A stretch of DNA of 64,000 nucleotides from Clostridiales bacterium (GCA_004555655.1 SFHJ01000005.1:1-64000), one strand, 5' to 3'; numbered from the stretch's first letter, positions 53,082 through 62,341 are shown. Numbers and translations: made by a program. The notes: generated from the sequence alone by a model not told the origin.

Positions 53082-54890
53082 ATGACCGATCTTTCCAAAA
53101 TCCGCAATTTTTCCATCGTCGCGCACATCGATCACGGCAAATCCACGCTGGCTGACCGGCTGCTGGAGGAATGCAAGACCGTGGACAAGCGCGAGATGGC
53201 CGATCAGATCCTCGATTCGATGGACCTCGAGCGTGAGCGCGGCATCACCATCAAGGCCCGCGCCGTGCGGCTGGACTACCACGCCGACGACGGGGAGGAC
53301 TATGTGCTGAACCTCATCGACACCCCGGGCCACGTGGACTTCAACTACGAGGTCTCGCGCAGCTTATCCGCCTGTGAGGGCGCGGTGCTGGTCGTGGACG
53401 CCTCGCAGGGCATCGAGGCCCAGACGCTGGCAAACACGTATCTTGCCATCGACAACAATCTGGAGGTTCTTCCCGTCATCAACAAAATTGACCTGCCTGC
53501 CGCCCGTCCCGAGGAGGTCAAGCACGAGATTGAAGACGTCATCGGCATCCCCGCGCTCGACGCGCCGGAAATTTCCGCCAAGAACGGCATCAACATCCAT
53601 GCGGTGCTGGAAATGATCGTGCAGGGCGTTCCCGCGCCCAGGGGCTCGCGTGAAGCGCCCCTGCAGTGCCTGATCTTTGACAGCCAGTATGATTCCTACC
53701 GCGGCGCGATCGTCTACCTGCGCGTCATGCAGGGCGTGGTGCGCCCCGGCATGGACATCAGAATGATGGCCACCGGCGCTGTGTATAAGGTCGTGGAGGT
53801 CGGCTATCTGCATCCGTTCGGGATGCGTCCGGCCGAAGCGCTCGGCGCGGGCGAGGTCGGCTATCTCACGGCTTCCATCAAGACCGTCTCCGACACGCGC
53901 GTAGGCGACACCATTACATCCGTTGAAAATCCCGCGCCCGAGGCGCTGCCCGGCTACAAGCAGGCGCAGCCCATGGTCTTCTCGGGCGTGTATCCCGCCG
54001 ACGGCTCCAAGTACGGCGATCTGCGCGACGCGCTGGAAAAGCTGAAGCTCAACGACGCGTCGATGAGCTACACACAGGAAAACTCCATCGCGCTGGGCTT
54101 CGGCTTCCGCTGCGGCTTTTTGGGTCTTTTGCACATGGAGATTATCCTCGAACGGCTGGAGCGCGAGTATAACCTCGATCTCATCACCACCGCGCCGAAC
54201 GTCGTGTACAAGATCACCAAGACCGACGGCTCGGTCGTGGACGTCTACACCCCGCTCAACTACCCCGACCCGGCCGAGATCGAGCACGCGGAGGAGCCGT
54301 ATGCCAAGGTGAATCTCATTGCTCCGCCCGAATATGTCGGCGCGATTATGGATTTGTGCACCAACCGCCGCGGCGAGTTCAAGGACATGCAGTACCTCGA
54401 CCCCACGCGCGTGGAGCTGCACTACTCGATGCCGCTGAACGAGATTATCTATGACTTCTTTGACGCGCTCAAGTCGCGCACGCGCGGCTACGGATCTTTG
54501 GATTATGAGCTGGAGGGCTACCGTCCGTCGAAGCTCGTCAAGCTCGATATTCTTTTAAACGGCGAGATCGTCGACGCGCTCAGCTTCATCCTCTTTGCCG
54601 ACAACGCGTACACAAGAGCCAGGAAGATCTGTGAAAAGCTGAAAGAGAACATTCCGCGCCAGATGTTTGAGATTCCCGTACAGGCGGCCATCGGCGGCAA
54701 GATCATCGCGCGCGAGACCATCAAGGCCCTGCGCAAGGACGTTCTGGCCAAGTGCTACGGCGGCGATATCACGCGCAAAAAGAAGCTGCTGGAAAAGCAG
54801 AAAGAGGGCAAAAAGCGCATGCGCACGTTCGGCACCGTCAGCGTGCCGTCTGAGGCGTTCATGGCCGTTTTGAAGCTGGACGAAGAATAA
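53082..54890 (+). CDS. lepA: elongation factor 4 (LepA)
   Basis: A 602-residue ribosome-associated GTPase. It has the G1 motif AHIDHGKSTLADRLLE, G2 with ERERGITIKARAV, G3 DTPGHVDFNYEVSRSL, G4 INKIDLP, and the LepA-specific C-terminal domain ending in KKLLEKQKEGKKRMRTFGTV. It back-translocates or helps ribosome assembly in known cases. It precedes hemW by 12 nt, a pairing seen in many Firmicutes. Confidence 0.98.
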   Translation: MTDLSKIRNFSIVAHIDHGKSTLADRLLEECKTVDKREMADQILDSMDLERERGITIKARAVRLDYHADDGEDYVLNLIDTPGHVDFNYEVSRSLSACEGAVLVVDASQGIEAQTLANTYLAIDNNLEVLPVINKIDLPAARPEEVKHEIEDVIGIPALDAPEISAKNGINIHAVLEMIVQGVPAPRGSREAPLQCLIFDSQYDSYRGAIVYLRVMQGVVRPGMDIRMMATGAVYKVVEVGYLHPFGMRPAEALGAGEVGYLTASIKTVSDTRVGDTITSVENPAPEALPGYKQAQPMVFSGVYPADGSKYGDLRDALEKLKLNDASMSYTQENSIALGFGFRCGFLGLLHMEIILERLEREYNLDLITTAPNVVYKITKTDGSVVDVYTPLNYPDPAEIEHAEEPYAKVNLIAPPEYVGAIMDLCTNRRGEFKDMQYLDPTRVELHYSMPLNEIIYDFFDALKSRTRGYGSLDYELEGYRPSKLVKLDILLNGEIVDALSFILFADNAYTRARKICEKLKENIPRQMFEIPVQAAIGGKIIARETIKALRKDVLAKCYGGDITRKKKLLEKQKEGKKRMRTFGTVSVPSEAFMAVLKLDEE

Positions 54891-54902
54891 GGAGGTGCAG
54901 CG

Positions 54903-56102
54903 ATGGCAATCCTTCCCGTTGTGGAAACAAAAAAGAAAACGCTCGGGATTTATGTGCACATCCCGTTCTGCCGCAGCAAATGCGAATACTGCGACTTCTA
55001 TTCCATTGGCGGCGCGCGCAACAAGGATCTGATGGAGCGCTATCTCGACGCGACCGTCGCACACATCCGCGAGACCGCGCCTGCCGCGCCCGGCTACGAG
55101 GTCGACACCGTCTATTTTGGCGGCGGCACGCCGTCGTTTTTTGGCGCGCGCGGCTTAAGCCGGCTCTTTGCCGAGATCGACCGCCGCTTCAACGTCAGCC
55201 GCGACGCTGAGGTCACGTTTGAGGCGAACCCCGACTCCGTGACGCTGCCGATGCTCATGAGCCTGCGGCGCGCAGGCTTCAACCGCATCTCCATCGGCGT
55301 ACAGAGTGACCTCGACGAGCAGCTCAAGGCGCTCGGCCGGCCGCACAACTACAAGCAGGCGCAGCAGGCCGTGTCGCTGGCGCGCCGCGCGGGCTTTGAC
55401 AACGTGTCGGTCGATCTGATGTTCGGCCTTCCCAATCAGAGCCGCGAACAGTGGATGCAGACGCTGCGCCACGTCATTGACCTCAAGGCCGACCACATCT
55501 CCTGCTACGGGCTCAAGGTCGAGCCGGGTACGAAGCTCTATGAGTACCAGAACTGTGCAAATCTGCCCGACGACGACGCGCAGGCCGATATGTATTTCTA
55601 CGCTGTCGAGACGCTCGAATCCTTTGGCTACAAGCAGTACGAGATCTCCAACTTCGCCAAGGACGGCTATATCTGCCGGCACAACATGAAATACTGGGTG
55701 GGCGACGAGTATCTGGGCTTCGGCCCGTGCGCCGCGTCCGACTTTGCCGGCAAGCGCTTCACCATCGAGGCTGACCTTGAAAAATACATCACGGGCGTAA
55801 TGAACAAGGGCGTCATCCTGAGCGAATGTGAGACCGTGCCGCTGCGCGAACGCGCGGGCGAATATCTGATGCTGCGGCTGCGCACGGTCGACGGCGTGGA
55901 GGAGGGCGAGTATACGCGCTCGTTTTTGCTGCCGTTCAAGCCGATTGAAAAGGTGCTGCTCGATCTGCAGAAGCAGGATCTGACGGTTCTGTCCAACGGC
56001 CGCTGGCGGCTCACGCCCAAGGGCTTCATGGTGTCAAACTCCATTCTTGTCCGGCTGCTCGACGAGCAGCAGCGCTCCAAGCCGCTGGCACAGAAACGCT
56101 GA
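54903..56102 (+). CDS. hemW: radical SAM protein HemW (coproporphyrinogen III oxidase-like)
   Basis: A 399-residue radical SAM protein with IYVHIPFCRSKCEYCDFYS, the CxxxCxxC motif at Cys23, 27 and 30, GGGTPSFF, RISIGVQSDLDEQLKALGR and DLMFGLPNQ. The fourth Cys that distinguishes HemN from HemW-type proteins is missing in the pattern (C-x3-C-x2-C-D-F), favouring HemW, a heme chaperone. It is the last gene of the rightward unit starting at the U32 gene. Confidence 0.92.
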   Translation: MAILPVVETKKKTLGIYVHIPFCRSKCEYCDFYSIGGARNKDLMERYLDATVAHIRETAPAAPGYEVDTVYFGGGTPSFFGARGLSRLFAEIDRRFNVSRDAEVTFEANPDSVTLPMLMSLRRAGFNRISIGVQSDLDEQLKALGRPHNYKQAQQAVSLARRAGFDNVSVDLMFGLPNQSREQWMQTLRHVIDLKADHISCYGLKVEPGTKLYEYQNCANLPDDDAQADMYFYAVETLESFGYKQYEISNFAKDGYICRHNMKYWVGDEYLGFGPCAASDFAGKRFTIEADLEKYITGVMNKGVILSECETVPLRERAGEYLMLRLRTVDGVEEGEYTRSFLLPFKPIEKVLLDLQKQDLTVLSNGRWRLTPKGFMVSNSILVRLLDEQQRSKPLAQKR

Positions 56103-56429
56103 TCTGCCGGCGAAAATCCCTTCGGGCTTTTCCGCCAATGAAGCTGCGCCCTGCTGTTGACCCTGCCGCAGCCGGGCCCGGCGAAGCAGGCCGGCCGCGG
56201 AGCGGCAGCGCACGGAAGCAAACGTGCTTTGCTCCGACGGGCGGCGCCGCAGGCTGCAGGTCCATGATCGAAAAGGACGGAAGGTCTATTGCAATCAGAT
56301 AAAAAAGAATTGACAAAACCAGCCCCTATCCGGTATAATATAAGTCGTATGTTCTACGGAATATGAAACACGAGTTGCTGCGGCTGCATTTGCAGCTGTT
56401 GAGCATAATTTATCAGGAGGTGTAAGAAA
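56103..56429. other. 327-nt intergenic region: GC-rich hairpins then rpmH promoter, no gene and no DnaA boxes seen
   Basis: The first ~175 nt are GC-rich with stacked inverted repeats, for example GGCGAAAATCCC / GGGCTTTTCCGCC and GGAAGCAAACG / CTTTGCTCC. The rest holds the consensus rpmH promoter and its leader. I looked for TTATCCACA-type DnaA boxes because this cluster is often beside oriC, and saw none. Confidence 0.6.
56310..56339 (+). promoter_or_regulatory. rpmH promoter
   Basis: TTGACA (56310-56315), an 18-nt spacer and TATAAT (56334-56339); perfect hexamers, about 90 nt before rpmH. Confidence 0.9.
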
Positions 56430-56570
56430 ATGTCCACTGTTCGTACCTATCAGCCCAAGAAGCGTCAGAGATCCAAGGTTCACGGCTTCCGCAAGAGAAT
56501 GGCTACCGCCAACGGCCGTAAGGTTCTCGCCCGCCGCCGTGCCAAGGGCAGAGCCAAGCTGTCCGCGTAA
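56430..56570 (+). CDS. rpmH: 50S ribosomal protein L34
   Basis: A 46-residue basic protein, STVRTYQPKKRQRSKVHGF with the downstream FRKRMATANGRKVLARRRAK and GRAKLSA, the complete L34 sequence pattern (TYQP...HGFRKRM...GR.VLARRRAKGR). The ATG follows AGGAGGTGTAAG. It is first in the rpmH-rnpA-yidD-yidC-jag cluster. Confidence 0.98.
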   Translation: MSTVRTYQPKKRQRSKVHGFRKRMATANGRKVLARRRAKGRAKLSA

Positions 56571-56684
56571 TCGCCGCGCAGCCATGGCCGCATATACCGC
56601 TCAGAATGAGCCATAGGGGTGAATGGAAGCAGTTCTGTTCGCCCCATCTGTTTATCAGGGCTCAGGCCCAAAAGAGGCGCAGCT

Positions 56685-57035
56685 ATGCAGTTTTCCAAAT
56701 CCCTCAAACTCAATCACATCTTCCGCCGTCTCTACCGCAAGGGCGCGTCCTGCGCCAACGCCTGTCTTGTGCTCTACTGCCGCAAAAACGGCAGCGCGGA
56801 AAACCGGATCGGCCTCACAGTCGGGGCCAAGCTCGGCCATGCCGTGCACCGCAACCGGCTGCGCCGCCGTCTGCGCGAGATCTACCGGCTGCATGAGCAG
56901 CAGTTCGCCCGGGGCTATGACATCGTCGTCGTCGCGCGCAGCCGCGCAATGCAGGCCGACTACCGCCAGCTCGAGCGCGCGTATCTCACGCTTGCCGCCA
57001 GGCTTGGCATCTACCATCCGGAGGACGAGGGATGA
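56685..57035 (+). CDS. rnpA: ribonuclease P protein component
   Basis: The 116-residue protein cofactor of RNase P for 5' tRNA processing. It shows LKLNHIFRRLYRKGAS, LVLYCRKNGSAENRIGLTVG, HAVHRNRLRRRLREIYRLHE (the RNR basic motif) and YDIVVVARSRA. ATG 56685 is behind AAAGAGG; the frame is open further upstream but without homologous sequence. It overlaps yidD by four nt (ATGA). Confidence 0.95.
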   Translation: MQFSKSLKLNHIFRRLYRKGASCANACLVLYCRKNGSAENRIGLTVGAKLGHAVHRNRLRRRLREIYRLHEQQFARGYDIVVVARSRAMQADYRQLERAYLTLAARLGIYHPEDEG

Positions 57036-57244
57036 AACGCGTCTTTTTATGGCTCATTCGATTCTATCAGCGCAGCATTTCACCGGCCTTCCCGCCGCGC
57101 TGCCGGTTTTCTCCGACGTGCTCGCAGTACGCGCTGGAGGCAATCGAGCGATACGGCGTTTGGAGGGGCGGCTGGCTTGCGTGTAAGCGGCTTCTGCGCT
57201 GCAATCCCTTTTATAAGGGCGATTACTTTGACCCTGTGCCGTAA
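57032..57244 (+). CDS. yidD: membrane protein insertion efficiency factor YidD
   Basis: A 70-residue protein with IRFYQRSISPAFPPRCRFSPTCSQYALEAIERYG, whose CRFSPTCSQYA is the family signature, and the GWLACKRLLRCNPF block. It assists YidC-dependent membrane insertion. It overlaps rnpA by four nt. Confidence 0.97.
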   Translation: MKRVFLWLIRFYQRSISPAFPPRCRFSPTCSQYALEAIERYGVWRGGWLACKRLLRCNPFYKGDYFDPVP

Positions 57245-57301
57245 AACGGCGCGCGTGCGCGCCGGTTTTTTTGGCATCCGTTACAATGGAGGAGTTTACC
57301 A

Positions 57302-58669
57302 ATGAAAAGATTTCTGGCTCTGCTGCTTGTCGTTCTGCTTGCAGTCAGTCTGGCCGCGTGCGTAGCCGCGCCCAGCGGCGTGTCGGACGAGTATTCTTCG
57401 ATGGAGCCCGCCGCTGCCGCCGAGGCCGCCGCTGAAGCCACCCAGGACAAAACCAGCATTTCCGACATTATCCGCGTTCCGTTCGGCTACCTGCTCGACT
57501 GGCTGCACGCGTTCTGCAAGAACTATGGCGTGGCGCTGATTCTGTTCTCGCTGATCGTCAAGCTCGTGCTGCTGCCCATGGGCATCAAGAGCAAGAAGAG
57601 CATGCTGAAAATGTCGCGCATGTCGCCGCTTGTCAAGTCGCTCGAGGCCAAATACGGCGACGACAAGCAGAAATACCAGCAGGAGGTCATGGCACTGTAT
57701 AAAGAAGAGGGCGTGTCCACCACAGGCGGCTGTCTGTGGTCGTTCCTGCCGCTTCTGATCATGCTGCCGCTGTACTACGTCATCCGCGAGCCCATCACCT
57801 ACATGCTGCACAACGCGCGCTCCGTCTCTGCCGCCATCGTGGCGTTCATGCAGGCCAAGGGCGTCGATCTGGGCGCCAACGCCTACTATGCGCAGCTGGC
57901 CGCCGCCGGCCATATCGGCGAATTCGCTGAGGAGCTCAAGAGCATCGCCGTCACGGCGAATGCCAACCTCGCTACTTTCAATTTCTCGTTCCTGGGCGTC
58001 GATCTGGCCGCGATTCCGTCTTTCAAGTTCTGGACGATGCACGACTGGTCGGAGATCGGCCTGTTCCTGCTGCCGATCCTTTCGGCCGGCCTGCAGGTCG
58101 TGTCCATGTTCATCAGCCAGAAGATGAACAACCAGGTCGCAACCAACGCCGACGGCGAAAAGGACGCCGAGGCCGCAAAGGCCGCCAACCAGACAAATAT
58201 GACCATGATGCTGATGATGCCGCTGATGTCTTTGTGGATCGGCTTCTCGATGCCGGCAGCGCTGTCGCTGTACTGGATCGCGCAGGGCCTGTTCTCCACC
58301 ATCCAGGACGTCATCCTAACCAAGCATTACAGCAAGGTCTATGACCGCGAGGACGCTGAGCGTCAGGCCCGTGCCGCAGAGCGCCGTGCCGAGGAGGCCG
58401 AACGGGAGCGTCAGCGCCAGCTGCGCCGCGAGCAGAATCCCGACGGCATCATGGACAACGTCAGCAAGAAGAAGCTGAAGCAGCAGGAAAAAGAGGCCGC
58501 CGAGAAGGCCGCCAGAGAATACGCCGCGAAGAAGAATCCCACTGCCGCTGCGGAAGAAACGGCAGAGCGTCCGCTCTCCGGCGACCCCGAGCGTCCGTAT
58601 TGCCGCGGCCGCGCGTATAAGGCCGACCGCTACCGCAAGGGTGCTTCGGCGGAAGAAAGCGAGGAGTAA
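57302..58669 (+). CDS. yidC: membrane protein insertase YidC (OxaA type)
   Basis: A 455-residue membrane insertase. It begins with a lipoprotein signal peptide ending LAAC (Cys20), then the core of five helices (YGVALILFSLIVKLVLLPMG, with the positively charged hydrophilic-groove region, and PLLIMLPLYYVIREP, LPILSAGLQVVSMF and MPAALSLYWIAQG), and a long charged C-terminal tail (coiled coil of Arg/Glu/Ala). Lipid-anchored YidC is the usual Gram-positive form. The tail suggests ribosome contact. It is followed by jag. Confidence 0.95.
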   Translation: MKRFLALLLVVLLAVSLAACVAAPSGVSDEYSSMEPAAAAEAAAEATQDKTSISDIIRVPFGYLLDWLHAFCKNYGVALILFSLIVKLVLLPMGIKSKKSMLKMSRMSPLVKSLEAKYGDDKQKYQQEVMALYKEEGVSTTGGCLWSFLPLLIMLPLYYVIREPITYMLHNARSVSAAIVAFMQAKGVDLGANAYYAQLAAAGHIGEFAEELKSIAVTANANLATFNFSFLGVDLAAIPSFKFWTMHDWSEIGLFLLPILSAGLQVVSMFISQKMNNQVATNADGEKDAEAAKAANQTNMTMMLMMPLMSLWIGFSMPAALSLYWIAQGLFSTIQDVILTKHYSKVYDREDAERQARAAERRAEEAERERQRQLRREQNPDGIMDNVSKKKLKQQEKEAAEKAAREYAAKKNPTAAAEETAERPLSGDPERPYCRGRAYKADRYRKGASAEESEE

Positions 58670-58677
58670 GGTTTCAC

Positions 58678-59661
58678 ATGGAAAAGTTTATTACCGCAAC
58701 CGGAAAGACCATCGATCTGGCCATCGCCGCCGCGCTTGAGCAGCTCGGCATGGACCGCGACAGCGTCTCGGTTGAAGTTCTGGAAAATCCCAAATCGGGC
58801 TTTCTTGGCATCGGCGCGCAGCCGGCCAAGATCAAGGTGACCTACGAGGTGCCCGACGAGCAGCCCGCCGCGCCGGCGCCCGCCCTCTCCAGCGCATCGC
58901 GCAGCAAGCCAAAGAAGGCCGCGCCTGCCGCTGGGAACGCCCCCCGGGTCATCGCCCCGGCGGCTGAGCCCGCCCCGCGTGTAATTGCGCCTGCGCCCCC
59001 TGCGCAGCCCAAGCCGCAGCAGCCGAAGTCTGATGCGCCGCGCGCACCGAAGGCCGACAAGCCGCGTCCGGAGCGCCGTGAAAACCGCAGGCCGCAGCAG
59101 CCGAAGCCCGCAGAGAAAAAGCCGGTTGAAAAAAAGCCCGCTGCGCCCGCCGAGCCAAAGGCCTACGCACCCGCGCAGCCCGGCTCTGTCGAGGAGACGA
59201 TCGAGGTCTTTGTGAAGGGCCTGCTTGAGCACATGGGCTCTGACGCCGTGCCGCACGCCGTGAAAAACGCGGATGAGAGCTATATGGTCGACCTCGTCGG
59301 CGAAAATCTTGGCATCCTGATCGGCCGCCGCGGCGAGACGCTCGACGCCATCCAGCATCTGACCAACTACGCCGTCAACCGCGGCCAGAACAAGCGCGTA
59401 CGCATCAACGTCGACGCCGAGAACTACCGCCGCAAGCGCGAGGAATCGCTGCAGCGGCTGGCGCAGAAGGTCGCGGGCAAGGTCGTCAAGTACCGCCGCA
59501 ACATCACGCTTGAGCCGATGAACGCCTATGAGCGCCATGTGATCCATGCAGCGCTGCAGGAGTATCCGGACGTGACCACCTACTCCACCGGCACCGAGCC
59601 CAACCGCCGTATCGTCGTGGCCTACAGCCGCTATAAGAATACGGAGTTTGAAGAAAAGTGA
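58678..59661 (+). CDS. jag: Jag/KhpB RNA-binding protein
   Basis: A 327-residue protein with a Jag-N domain (residues ~1-55: ITATGKTIDLAIAAALEQLG and KSGFLGIGAQPAKI), a ~110-residue Ala/Pro/Lys-rich linker, a KH domain (about 195-260; LVGENLGILIGRRGETLDAI) and an R3H domain (about 270-325; AYERHVIHAALQEYP). It works with KhpA in cell elongation and RNA binding in streptococci. The linker is longer than in many homologues. It follows yidC by eight nt. Confidence 0.94.
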   Translation: MEKFITATGKTIDLAIAAALEQLGMDRDSVSVEVLENPKSGFLGIGAQPAKIKVTYEVPDEQPAAPAPALSSASRSKPKKAAPAAGNAPRVIAPAAEPAPRVIAPAPPAQPKPQQPKSDAPRAPKADKPRPERRENRRPQQPKPAEKKPVEKKPAAPAEPKAYAPAQPGSVEETIEVFVKGLLEHMGSDAVPHAVKNADESYMVDLVGENLGILIGRRGETLDAIQHLTNYAVNRGQNKRVRINVDAENYRRKREESLQRLAQKVAGKVVKYRRNITLEPMNAYERHVIHAALQEYPDVTTYSTGTEPNRRIVVAYSRYKNTEFEEK

Positions 59662-59671
59662 CGTTCCCCGC

Positions 59672-59705
59672 AAGCCGCCGCAGGTTTCTGCGGCGGCTTT
59701 TTTTC
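59672..59705 (+). terminator. terminator of the rpmH-jag unit
   Basis: AGCCGCCGCAG / CTGCGGCGGCT stem and a seven-T run. Confidence 0.9.
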
Positions 59706-59841
59706 GCGCAAACGGCCCGGTTGGCGTGAATTGCCGGCCGCAGAATCTTTCATTTTCCCGTCGGCAGGCACATGAAACCCGTCGAATTCTGCATGAATTT
59801 GAATTGTGTCCGTCATGCAAAAATATTTTTTGCAATACCTC

Positions 59842-59870
59842 TTGCAAAATTTCTCCAAATGCACTATACT
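59842..59870 (+). promoter_or_regulatory. promoter of the YitT gene
   Basis: TTGCAA (59842-59847), a 17-nt spacer and TATACT (59865-59870), about 49 nt before the chosen start. Confidence 0.65.
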
Positions 59871-59918
59871 CGCCAACGGAAATTGCCGGCAAGCCCGGCT
59901 GGATGGGAGATGGCTGCA

Positions 59919-60818
59919 TTGCACAAGTCCGTGGGAAGGATCATCAAAAGCTACGCCATTGTCGTTGCGCTCGCCGTGGTAATGGGTTTGAGCTATGAGC
60001 TGTTCGTCTTTCCCAATTCGTTCGCACCTGCCGGCATCAACGGCATTGCCACAATGGTGCAGTATCTGTTTCACCTGAATATCGGTTATTTTTCTCTGAT
60101 CGTCAATGCGCCGCTTGTGGTGCTGGCATGGTTCATGGTGGGGCATGAGTTTGCCTGTAAGAACGCCGTGTTCATTCTCACGTTCTCCGCGGCCACGCTG
60201 CTGCTGGGGCGTGTCGATCTGAGCGCCTACGTCTACCACACGGAAAACGGCACGTCGGCCATTCTTGGGCCTGTAACAGCGGGTGTCATCTCCGGCGCGA
60301 TCTACGGTCTTGTCATCCGGCAGGGCGGCTCAACCGGCGGCACGGATATCGTCGCCGCCTGTGTGCGCTGCCGCCGGCCGGAATACAGCCTTGTGTGGAT
60401 GATCTTCGCGCTGAACGCATCGGTGGCTGTCATCTCCTATTTTGTCTACGACTGCAAGTTTGAGCCGGTCATTTTGTGCCTGCTCTACTGCTACCTCAGC
60501 TCGCGCATCAGCGACGCCATTCTGAAGGGCGGCCAGCGCGCGCTCAAGTTTGAGGTCGTGACTGAACACGCGGACGCGCTTTCGCAGCTCTTGCTGCGCG
60601 AGCTGCACCACGGCGTAACCGTCATCCCTGCACACGGCATGTACTCCGGTCATACGAAGCAGCTGCTCATCTGTGTGGTGAACCGCCACCAGATCGTGGC
60701 GTTCCACCGCGCGCTCAGCCAGTTCCCTGACACCTTTGCCTATATCACCGAGGTCAATGAGACCGTCGGCAACTTCAAAAAGATACATACACCGCCCACA
60801 CAGGCGGCAAAGAAATAA
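59919..60818 (+). CDS. YitT-family membrane protein
   Basis: A ~299-residue protein with five to six predicted helices forming the YitT/DUF161 domain (YELFVFPNSFAPAGINGIAT, VTAGVISGAIYGLVIRQGGS, GSTGGTDIVAACVR) and a C-terminal DUF2179 domain of ~85 residues (ALKFEVVTEHADALSQLLLR, VTVIPAHGMYSGHTKQLLIC). Transport substrate unknown. TTG at 59919 is favoured because GGGAG lies nine nt upstream; the in-frame ATG at 59910 would abut that site. Monocistronic, with its own promoter. Confidence 0.9.
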   Translation: MHKSVGRIIKSYAIVVALAVVMGLSYELFVFPNSFAPAGINGIATMVQYLFHLNIGYFSLIVNAPLVVLAWFMVGHEFACKNAVFILTFSAATLLLGRVDLSAYVYHTENGTSAILGPVTAGVISGAIYGLVIRQGGSTGGTDIVAACVRCRRPEYSLVWMIFALNASVAVISYFVYDCKFEPVILCLLYCYLSSRISDAILKGGQRALKFEVVTEHADALSQLLLRELHHGVTVIPAHGMYSGHTKQLLICVVNRHQIVAFHRALSQFPDTFAYITEVNETVGNFKKIHTPPTQAAKK

Positions 60819-60922
60819 CCGCACCGCAAAATTCATACGCTTATCCGTGACATTTCCCGCCAGATATGCTATGCTGTTTACAGTTTTATGACACAGATAA
60901 ATGACACACGGAGGCGAGCTTT

Positions 60923-62215
60923 TTGAACATCCAATATATCCACCCCGCCGATCAGCTGGTCATGTTCATGCAGCGCATTTACGACAAGGGCCTGACGACC
61001 ACCTCAGGCGGCAATCTGTCCATCATGGACACTGATGGCAACATCTGGATCACGCCGGCCAGCGTGGACAAGGGCACGCTGAGCCGCAGGGATATCATCT
61101 GCGTCCGCCCCGACGGCACCTGTGAAGGCCCGCACAAGCCCTCGTCCGAGCTGCCGTTCCACCAGTCGGTATACAGGCTGCGGCCCGACCTCAAGGCCGT
61201 TCTGCACGCGCACCCGCCTGCGCTGGTGGCGTTCTCCATCGTGCGCAAGGTGCCGGATCTTGATCTCATCACTTCGGTGCGGCGCGTCTGCCCGGACGTG
61301 CGCATCGCCAAATACGATGTGCCCGGCAGTGAAGCGCTCGGAGAGAAGATCGGCACGGTCTTTGCCGCCGGCTGTGACATCGCAATTCTGGAAAACCACG
61401 GCGTATGTGTCGGCGCACCGGACATGTTCACAGCGTTCCAGCGCTTTGAGACGCTCAACTACGCGGCAGAGCTCGAGATTCAGGCCAGACGCATCGGTAC
61501 TGTGCGCGCCCTCCCAGCCGAGGCCTACCGCCTCTCAGAGACGAACCACCACACCAAGATGGACGGCTTCATCCCGCGCTCATACTCGTCTGAGGAGCTC
61601 TCTGCCCGGCGCGACATGATTACGCTCATCAAGCGCTCATACCGCATGGGGCTGTTCACGGCCACGCACGGCACCTACTCGGTGCGCTTGTCAGACGACA
61701 GCTTCCTCATTACGCCGTTTGGCCGTGACCGTGCGTATCTGGAAGAGGAGGACCTTGTACGCGTCAAGGATGACATGAAGGAGCTCGGCAAGACGCCCTC
61801 GCGGGCAGTGCAGCTGCATGCGCGCATCTACCGCAACAATTCCGGGATACGCGCCATCCTGCAGGCGCACCCCGTACACGCGATGGCATTCGCCGTGACG
61901 GACGCAGAATTTGACCCGCGCACCATCCCGGAGAGCTACGTTTTGCTGCGCGACATCAGGAAGCTGTCCTACCGCCAGTTCTATACCGGCCCCGAGCAGA
62001 CCTCGCGCATGTTTGGCCCGGCAGTGCCCGCCATCATGGTCGAGAACGACTGCGTGATCGTCACAGGCGCGTCGCTGCTGCAGGCGTTTGACCGGCTTGA
62101 GGTGCTGGAATCCACCGCGCATTCCATCATCGACAGCGGCCCGCTTGGCAAAATCGTCCATATCACAAGCAGCGAGGTCGAGGATCTGAAAATTGCCTTT
62201 CATCTGGAGGGATAA
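60923..62215 (+). CDS. tandem class II aldolase/adducin-like protein, second half degenerate
   Basis: A 430-residue fusion of two class II aldolase/adducin domains (about residues 5-195 and 228-425). The first is complete: GGNLSIMD, ASVDKGTLSRRD, the Glu76 of SSELPFHQ, HAHPP with His95 and His97, and ENHG with His159, so one zinc site and the catalytic Glu are present. In the second domain the equivalents are changed: Ala295 for Glu76, Gln314 for His95, and Asp376 for His159, leaving only one His. The second half is likely structural or regulatory. The start is TTG at 60923 behind GGAGGC. Substrate unknown; no partner enzyme adjacent. Confidence 0.88.
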   Translation: MNIQYIHPADQLVMFMQRIYDKGLTTTSGGNLSIMDTDGNIWITPASVDKGTLSRRDIICVRPDGTCEGPHKPSSELPFHQSVYRLRPDLKAVLHAHPPALVAFSIVRKVPDLDLITSVRRVCPDVRIAKYDVPGSEALGEKIGTVFAAGCDIAILENHGVCVGAPDMFTAFQRFETLNYAAELEIQARRIGTVRALPAEAYRLSETNHHTKMDGFIPRSYSSEELSARRDMITLIKRSYRMGLFTATHGTYSVRLSDDSFLITPFGRDRAYLEEEDLVRVKDDMKELGKTPSRAVQLHARIYRNNSGIRAILQAHPVHAMAFAVTDAEFDPRTIPESYVLLRDIRKLSYRQFYTGPEQTSRMFGPAVPAIMVENDCVIVTGASLLQAFDRLEVLESTAHSIIDSGPLGKIVHITSSEVEDLKIAFHLEG

Positions 62216-62308
62216 GGCCAGGGGCTGCGGGCGTTTTGCTCCGGCAGAAGCGTCTGTGCGCTCCCCTGCCCGTCTGCCGCAAATCCCCAGCCGGTAAAGC
62301 AAATATGA

Positions 62309-62341
62309 AAAATGGCTGCCCGTCGGGCAGCCATTTTTTTA
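62309..62341 (+). terminator. terminator of the aldolase-like gene
   Basis: AATGGCTGCCC / GGGCAGCCATT stem with a seven-T run, about 95 nt after the stop. Confidence 0.85.

Noticed and set aside
51219..53333. Minus-strand frame of 704 codons opposite the PBP2 and lepA genes
   Set aside because: Antisense shadow, same reasoning; it spans a gene boundary on the other strand.
56103..56429. oriC beside rpmH
   Set aside because: No dnaA gene and no TTATCCACA-type boxes in this region.
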